In this document: positions 10,601 through 14,204 of the stretch, in pieces | Layout of the letters: each line of letters starts with the position of its first letter | How positions within the stretch are numbered: position 1 is the stretch's first letter | DNA from: Ectocarpus siliculosus | Lineage: Eukaryota; Sar; Phaeophyceae; Ectocarpales; Ectocarpaceae | Length of the DNA stretch: 14,204 nt | Direction of reading: 5' to 3' | NCBI GenBank assembly: GCA_000310025.1 | Contig: FN649740.1 | Coordinates: 4,463,175 to 4,477,378, forward strand | Notes under the pieces: generated by a model | The model's input: the letters and a program-made list of their open reading frames with translations, nothing else | The model's database searches: none | Told to the model about the DNA's origin: nothing | Translations under genes and position numbers: made by a program

Positions 10601-13600
10601 GTGTGGTCGTGTGAAGATTTAGTTCGTTTCCTTTTTCAACTCAAGATTGCACAATCCTCAGCTGAAAAGGGAAACGAACTATTTAAGTCTTCACCCGAAC
10701 ACGAGCACATCAAGAACAAATATGACTTCACCCGCAGGCCCAGAAAACAGAAATACAAATTCACGCGCAGCTGAAAACGGGAAAACGAACTACCCATGTT
10801 GCAAATTTGTTCCGCGGAGGCGCAAAAGAGGCGACAATAATTCCAAGAAATTCCTTACGAAAGAAAATATCGCCCTCAGCTGAAAAAAGGGGAACGAAGC
10901 GCAAACCATAAGACAGGTAGCCGCGGGCGCACAAGGCGAGAACAAATGCGAGTTCTACCTCAGCTGAACGAAGATCTTGGCCAGGCGTTTTTGCAGCTAG
11001 TATTGAAACCCCTTGGCTTTTTTTTTTCTTTTCTTTCTGCTGCCAGAACCATATCTCCGTGGATGCCGAGGCGGTGCTGAACCTCATGGTGTTCCAGATG
11101 TTCATGTGGAGCGCGCTGGTGCGTCTGGTGTCGTGCATCATTCTGCTCTTCTGGGTGTTGGGCGTGTCGGCCATCAGCGGGCTCAGCCTCGTCTTCCTGT
11201 CGCTGCCCCTCAACAAGGTGGGTGCCTTGTTGAGGCCCGGCCACGTGTGCTGTTGTGTTGTTGCCTGTGTGTTGGCGGTGTTGGTGGTGGCTGAGGTGGG
11301 TGCCTGTTCCATGTCGCGCCTGTGCTGTTTTTTTGCCGGCGTTTTGAAGCCTGTTCCTGTCGCTGCTCCTTGAAAAGGTGGGTGCCTTTTTCCGCCCGAC
11401 CACGTCGCGGCGTCGGGCTGTTTGTTGCCTGTGTTGGTGTCGTGGTGGTAGTAGAGCGATGGCGCGTTTTAGGTGGGTGCCTTTTCCTCCCGACCGTGTG
11501 CGCCTGTTTTTGTCTCGCTTTCTCTCCCTCTCCCTCTCTCTCCCCCTCTCTCCTTCTCTGTCTCTCTTTGTCTCTCTCTGTCTACGTCTCTTTTTCTGTC
11601 TGCCTGCAAACCGACACCCGTTCGACACGATTTAGGTTGGTTCAGCAGCGGTGCACTCTTCTCCAGGCAAATCAATTACCCTCCGTCCCCCCTTATCCCC
11701 TGCCCTCTTTCCCCTGAAATGTCTTGTTTGTTGCAGGTTCTGGTAGAAAAGCTCAAGGCCTTCCAGCTCGAGCTCATGAAGGTAGGCTGCTGCTATTGTT
11801 GTATCGTGCGCACGCAAAGTAAGGTTTTTATTCGCATGCCACTTTTTCGTGGGCTTGATTGTTTAGCTTGTTTCAGCAGCTCAACGATCGACGTGTCGCA
11901 CAGTTGCAACTTGTCGCGTACTTGGCCATTTCGTACACTGTCCTGTTCCAGCTGCAATCTCTGACTGCGGAGAGCGTATGGGTATTCATTAACAAAATTT
12001 CTTACAGTAGCATCTTTCTCGTACTACGACTGACCGTGTTGCGCACAAGGACAACGTTTTTATCATGCTTCAACCGCCGAAGTTTCAAATTCAACCTGAG
12101 CCGCTTATTTGCGCTGCTTTTGGGAGTTCCTCCGCCTGACATTTTTTTTTTTTTGGCTCTCGTCGTACACAGAGGCGTGACGATCGCATGTCCGTGGTGA
12201 ACGAGGCCATGAACGGCGTCCGCATCATCAAGCTTTTCGCCTGGGAACCGAACTTCCTCAAGAAGATGGTCGATGCCCGATCTTTGGAGATGGTCCTCTT
12301 GAGGACGTACATGTTCACCCTGGGGTAAGAGCTACTGATGTTTTTTTTCCCCCTGGAAATTTCTTGTAGATTTTACATCTTTTATTTCACTCTTCACGTG
12401 GGAACCGAAGGCGCACCCTAAGAATGCAAGGGTATAGTCTTGACCAGATTCAGCCGTATTGCGTCTACCTCCAACACACGTACACACGGGATTCTTGTAT
12501 GCATATCTCCGAGCGTGCTCTGATCAGTGTTTCCCCGTATTTTTGTTCGAGTGTTTGGATTATAGAGCAGTTGCCTCGCGATGTACGTGCGGCACCATTC
12601 CCGGCCGAGCACGATATTTGCTATACAGTATACCATTTTGTGGTAAGTGATCGCATACGGGTACCGCACAGCATGGGTTAGGGTGAGAGTCAGGGGAAGG
12701 GCTAGCAGGCAGCCGCCATTCAGTCGTCCGGAGGCTGAAAAGTATGTGTGAGGCGTGCGGGCACACCCGTGCACCACTTCTGCCTACTATGCATGCCTGA
12801 GACGATTTGGCCGTTTCTCGATAGATTCAAGAAGAGGACTCTGACATCTATGTTACGGACCTGTAAATCAATGCATGGTAGAGGAAATGATTGGACACTG
12901 GTTTGATTCCTACGGCGGCGATTCATAGAAACTCTGTCATCGTGTACGTACCCACTCAAAGACGAGATGACTTGGCCTCTTGTTCATACCCGCAGTTAGG
13001 AGGAGCTCTGTGTGATGGTACGAGTGTCTGACGTGTGACGTCTGACGTGCGACAGGTGCTTCATGGTGGTGGTGAAGGCATCCCCGAATGTCATAGGCAC
13101 AGTGACCTTTCTGGTGCACACCAAGCTCCTTGGGTACCCTCTAACGGCTGCGACCGGCTTCACCGCCCTGGCTCTGTTCAACCAGCTTCGCATGCCCCTC
13201 ATCGTGCTCCCCGACACCCTCAACTACTACATCCAGGTTAGCGTGCGTGGGCCGTGTTTGTTGCTGTTGTCGTGGTCGTTGTTGTCGGTTTTGTCGTTTA
13301 GTTTTGCTGTTGCTTGCTTGTACTGTTGTTGGCGGTGCTGTTGATGTTGCTGCTGCCGTTGCTTGCTTTCACTGTTGTAGGCGGTGCTGTTGATGTTGCT
13401 GCTGTTGCTTGCTTTCACTGTTGTTGGCGGTGCTGTTGATGTTGCTGCTGTTGCTTCTACTGTTGTTGGCGGTGCTGATGTCGTCGACGATCGATGTGCG
13501 GTTGTTGTCGTCGTTGTTAATGTCGCTGTGGTGGTTGGTTCATGGCTCTCTCTCTCTCTCTCTCTCTCCAGGCTCGGGTTAGCTTCCGGCGGATCGAGAG

Positions 13601-13710
13601 CTTCCTGTCCCGCTCCGCAGACGACGTCCGCAACGAAGAGGTCTACGGCAAAGCCGGCTCCGACCGTCACTCGCCCGACCTAGCCTCCGGCGAGATCAAG
13701 ATTCAAAACG
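5092..13710 (+). CDS. ABCC (MRP-type) ABC transporter, N-terminal ~703 residues in 13 exons, 3'-partial
   Basis: ABCC proteins use ATP to export conjugated organic anions, often glutathione conjugates, across the plasma or vacuolar membrane. The exons are 5092-5680, 6222-6322, 6981-7064, 7391-7475, 7997-8112, 8466-8615, 9046-9201, 10186-10326, 11047-11217, 11737-11781, 12173-12324, 13056-13236 and 13572-13710. Every junction keeps phase. The ATG at 5092 follows an in-frame TGA at 5086-5088. TMD0 helices are near residues 28-53, 162-186, 198-216, 231-248 and 262-280. The L0 linker (FNWYTRVIDRGYKGEL) precedes TMD1. Family marks are the G-x-L-x-N-x-x-SVDAE stretch around 471-483, the DDR(M)..NE..NGVRIIKLFAWEPNF loop (549-574), LPDTLNYYIQ and the FRRIESFL lead-in to NBD1. 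Walker motifs are not in the window. The order and spacing match long ABCC proteins; the substrate is unknown. Length so far agrees with MRPs, in which NBD1 starts near residue 650-700. Confidence 0.93.
5774..5809 (+). repeat. (AG)18 microsatellite in intron 1
   Basis: A pure 36-base dinucleotide repeat within intron 1 (5681-6221). The rest of that 541-base intron shows no recognisable gene; its 3' end gives acceptor GGTGCTGGCAG. Confidence 0.95.
6222..6322 (+). other. ABCC exon 2: TMD0 helix 3
   Basis: The acceptor GGTGCTGGCAG supplies AC to complete Tyr197. Residues 198-230 begin VSFSILILAWTVHCC, a membrane helix, then a basic loop MMGRRRNPVYQ. Donor CAG|GTCAGC, phase 0. Confidence 0.82.
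6323..6980 (+). other. ABCC intron 2
   Basis: 658 bases. It holds an unrelated open frame of about 94 codons after an AG at 6390 (polar, no membrane character) and a short CAACAT-type repeat just before the acceptor (6951-6980). Nothing else was recognised. Confidence 0.6.
6981..7064 (+). other. ABCC exon 3: TMD0 helix 4
   Basis: A phase 0/0 exon of 28 codons. VIFPTIAFGTALWILL is a membrane helix followed by the polar loop RTDGFGGVDASE. The acceptor is ATCATCAACAG and the donor GAG|GTGAAA. It supplies the fourth TMD0 helix expected between exons 2 and 4. Confidence 0.78.
7206..7220 (+). repeat. Poly-G run in intron 3
   Basis: Fifteen G in a row inside the 326-base intron 3 (7065-7390). Run length may be inexact in the assembly. 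Confidence 0.8.
7391..7475 (+). other. ABCC exon 4: TMD0 helix 5
   Basis: Begins after CCTTTTCGTGGCAG and ends TAC T|GTGAGT, phase 1. PAAWDLGLLLLIVAVEIWS forms the fifth TMD0 helix, then a cytoplasmic RVVPIKY. The upstream open frame extends to 7232, so a longer 5' boundary is possible, but this acceptor is phase 0 and gives the best-spaced protein. Confidence 0.75.
7549..7648 (+). repeat. Compound (TTG)n(TGG)n microsatellite in intron 4
   Basis: About 50 bases of TTG units switch abruptly to about 50 bases of TGG units, in the 521-base intron 4 (7476-7996). The transcript strand is G+U only here, so it is a potential G-quadruplex former in the TGG half. Confidence 0.92.
7997..8112 (+). other. 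ABCC exon 5: L0 linker
   Basis: The acceptor GGTGCCGCAG gives AC, completing Tyr287. Residues 288-325 contain YSSSIWSMYNFNWYTRV and GYKGELKMEQLP, the pattern that precedes TMD1 in ABCC proteins. Donor CCG|GTAGGT, phase 0. Confidence 0.9.
8466..8615 (+). other. ABCC exon 6: end of L0, lead to TMD1; GC donor
   Basis: Fifty codons, residues 326-375, beginning EIVDDDRAETIWARYAKLL. The acceptor is a T10 tract ending TTTTTTCAG. The 3' end is CTGCAG|GCAAGT, a non-canonical GC donor with an otherwise perfect consensus. No GT nearby keeps the phase and the protein. Confidence 0.85.
8616..9045 (+). other. GC-AG intron 6
   Basis: A 430-base intron starting GCAAGT and ending GGCACCAACAG. It contains poly-T and poly-G runs near 8873-8889 and no gene. 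Confidence 0.75.
9046..9201 (+). other. ABCC exon 7: TMD1 helices 6-7
   Basis: Fifty-two codons, residues 376-427, phase 0/0. ALVGALTQLVSPLALNQI is the first TMD1 helix; after the polar DTYDKDAPKQG loop a second helix starts at IPLVVVASVAGLFLGQ. Donor CAG|GTACGT followed by a short GT repeat. Confidence 0.92.
9297..9550 (+). repeat. Degenerate direct repeat (~147-base period) in intron 7
   Basis: GCGTTGTTTTTGGT recurs at 9297 and 9444, each followed by related blocks (GAGAGCTTGT, later GGTGTTTTC and TGACCA). Two diverged copies lie inside the 984-base intron 7 (9202-10185), whose plus strand is strongly T+G-rich. No gene was recognised in the rest. Confidence 0.55.
10186..10326 (+). other. 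ABCC exon 8: intracellular loop of TMD1
   Basis: Residues 428-474, phase 0/0. KLGRRMGIRSRSALISAVF and RKAMALDMSSAHAGQLQ match the G-x-R-x-R-SALI...YRKAL pattern of ABCC intracellular loops. Donor CAG|GTGACC. Confidence 0.94.
10536..10770. repeat. Long imperfect inverted repeat (foldback) in intron 8
   Basis: Arm 1 (10536-10643) is nearly complementary to arm 2 (10658-10770) across a loop of about 14 bases. Exact paired blocks include TATTTGTTCTTGATGTG, GCCTGCGGGTGAA, TAGTTCGTTTCC and CTGCGCGTGAA. The transcript could fold into a hairpin of roughly 235 bases. Confidence 0.85.
10659..10968 (+). repeat. Degenerate ~110-base tandem units in intron 8
   Basis: CAGCTGAA-type anchors followed by G/A-rich sequence and ACGAA occur at 10659, 10768, 10878 and 10961 (steps 109, 110, 83). 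AGAACAAAT, GCGCAC and CCGCGGG/CCCGCAGG blocks recur between them. The first units form arm 2 of the foldback. Confidence 0.6.
11047..11217 (+). other. ABCC exon 9: TMD1 helices 8-9
   Basis: Residues 475-531, phase 0/0. NHISVDAEAVLNLM is the ABCC N-x-x-SVDA stretch, followed by two membrane helices (about 494-514 and 515-530) ending LSLPLNK. The acceptor has a long pyrimidine tract; donor AAG|GTGGGT. Confidence 0.94.
11194..11481 (+). repeat. Duplicated exon 9 end and splice donor in intron 9
   Basis: GTGGGTGCC(T) occurs at 11218 (the true donor), 11296, 11378 and 11473. The 24 bases before the 11378 copy match the 24 exon bases before the true donor at 20 positions, and similarity continues downstream (GCCCGxCCACGT). 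This is a tandem duplication spanning the exon-intron boundary. Confidence 0.75.
11737..11781 (+). other. ABCC exon 10: 45-base small exon
   Basis: Fifteen codons, VLVEKLKAFQLELMK, residues 532-546, phase 0/0, between TTGTTTGTTGCAG and AAG|GTAGGC. It supplies the helix between the LPLN turn and the D-x-R motif of exon 11. Confidence 0.9.
11782..12172 (+). other. ABCC intron 10
   Basis: 391 bases with no recognised gene; it ends in a 13-base T run and GTCGTACACAG. Confidence 0.65.
12173..12324 (+). other. ABCC exon 11: second intracellular loop
   Basis: Residues 547-596. It holds the family hallmark DDRMSVVNEAMNGVRIIK followed by LFAWEPNF, then the start of the next helix (RTYMFTLG). Donor CTGGG|GTAAGA, phase 2. 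Confidence 0.95.
12325..13055 (+). other. ABCC intron 11
   Basis: 731 bases. Apart from AT-richer stretches and short chance open frames on both strands I see nothing in it. It ends CTGACGTGCGACAG, with TGACGTGTGACGTCTGACGTGCGACA as overlapping TGACGT-type repeats around 13029-13053. Confidence 0.6.
13056..13236 (+). other. ABCC exon 12: TMD1 helices 10-11
   Basis: Completes Gly597 and codes for 598-657. KASPNVIGTVTFLVHTKL, then TAATGFTALALFNQLRMPL and LPDTLNYYIQ, match the end of TMD1 in MRPs. Donor CAG|GTTAGC, phase 0. Confidence 0.95.
13309..13490 (+). repeat. 46-base minisatellite, about four copies, in intron 12
   Basis: Units start GTTGCTTGCT at 13309, 13358, 13404 and 13450 (steps 49, 46, 46). 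Copies 2 and 3 are almost identical; copy 4 is shortened and diverges after GGCGGTGCTG. It occupies much of the 335-base intron 12 (13237-13571). Confidence 0.9.
13543..13570 (+). repeat. (CT)n tract forming the exon 13 acceptor
   Basis: A CT dinucleotide repeat ends in CCAG and serves as the polypyrimidine tract of intron 12. Length variation here could affect splicing. Confidence 0.8.
13572..13710 (+). other. ABCC exon 13: linker into NBD1
   Basis: Residues 658-703 plus one base. ARVSFRRIESFLSR is the conserved lead-in to NBD1; SGEIKIQNG is the first strand of the nucleotide-binding domain. Donor ACG|GTGAGC, phase 1. Walker A should follow in the next exon or two. Confidence 0.94.
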
Positions 13711-13881
13711 GTGAGCAACGTAACAAAATACACTACCATTGCTTCTGTGGCGACCAACCAGTCTATGTTGGCCACTGCCTCAATCCTTCGGCGTACTCAC
13801 ATACCCCGTGGTCCTCTCTCGCGCTCACGAGGGCATCAACCAACGACTACGGCGCATGTGTGCTCTCTCCGCTGGTGTCCA

Positions 13882-13913
<32 letters not shown>

Positions 13914-14204
13914 CAACCCCTTTTCCAAAAGGGGGGGTTTTAAATTTTTTTTGGTGGGAAAAAAGTTTTTTTTTTTCCCCCCCCCAAAAAAATTTTTTTT
14001 CCCCGAAAACCCCACCCCCCCCCCCCAAGGCCCCGGGAAAACCCGGGAAAAAAAAATCTTCCCGGGGGAAAAATTTTTGGGGGTTTTTCCCCCCCCCCCT
14101 TCCAAAAAAAAATTTTGAAAAAACCCCCCACCGGGGGGGGGAGGGGGGGAAAACCTCTTTTTTGGGGGACCCCTAAGGGGGGGGGTTTGTTTTTTTTGGG
14201 GGGG
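13882..14204. other. Homopolymer-staircase sequence, probable sequencing or assembly artefact
   Basis: From a run of 28 G (13882-13909) to the end, almost every base sits in a run of 2-13 identical bases. This has no counterpart in the preceding 13.9 kb and looks like a low-quality read tail. All open frames in it are meaningless. The preceding CTCTCTCCGCTGGTGTCCAG is a good splice acceptor, so the NBD1 exon probably starts here but is unreadable. Confidence 0.9.

Noticed and set aside
10761-11628. Minus-strand open frames 10761-11312 and 10960-11628
   Set aside because: Antisense to exon 9 and intronic repeats; composition (Arg/Glu/Lys repeats from CT tracts) is an artefact of simple sequence.
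11873-11900. Possible alternative acceptor and partial copy of the exon 11 start (AACGATCG shared)
   Set aside because: The match is short and the resulting frame does not continue the ABCC protein.
13309-13490. CRISPR-like array
   Set aside because: The repeats are contiguous without spacers and sit in a eukaryotic intron; this is a minisatellite.
13825-14176. Open frames on both strands with poly-Gly/Phe/Lys/Pro translations
   Set aside because: They derive from the homopolymer artefact at the window end.

Overview
The window looks like nuclear DNA of a eukaryote with intron-rich genes. GC-rich coding sequence is cut into short exons by GT/AG introns of about 170-1000 bases, and the introns are T+G-rich and full of simple repeats. 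This style, together with the proteins, fits a multicellular stramenopile such as a brown alga (Ectocarpus-like). That placement is inference: no rRNA or organelle marker is present to prove it. No bacterial operons, CRISPR array, tRNA, rRNA or transposase gene was seen.

Two divergent genes fill the window and are separated by about 650 bases (4439-5091). To the left, on the minus strand, a large gene starts at 4438, has one phase-matched intron (2893-3384) and runs off the left edge without a stop. At least 1315 residues are visible. It is a Ser/Ala/Gly/Pro/Thr-rich protein with amino-acid runs, a basic nuclear-localisation-like cluster and a few ordered islands. I do not recognise it securely; a weak resemblance to the Treslin/TICRR (Sld3-like) replication-initiation family is offered only as a testable idea.

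To the right, on the plus strand, 13 exons (5092-13710) can be joined with consistent phase at every junction. They give about 703 residues of a full-size ABCC (MRP-type) ABC transporter: a TMD0 with five membrane segments, the L0 linker, the complete first transmembrane domain and the lead-in to nucleotide-binding domain 1. The nucleotide-binding domains themselves lie beyond the window. One intron uses a GC donor.

The transporter introns carry most of the unusual structure: (AG)18, a compound TTG/TGG microsatellite, an imperfect ~110-base foldback followed by ~110-base tandem units, a duplicated exon 9 end with its splice donor (which creates an in-frame alternative donor), and a 46-base minisatellite. 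The last ~320 bases (13882-14204) are homopolymer-staircase sequence and almost certainly a sequencing or assembly artefact. It begins exactly at a good splice acceptor, where the first NBD1 exon should be.
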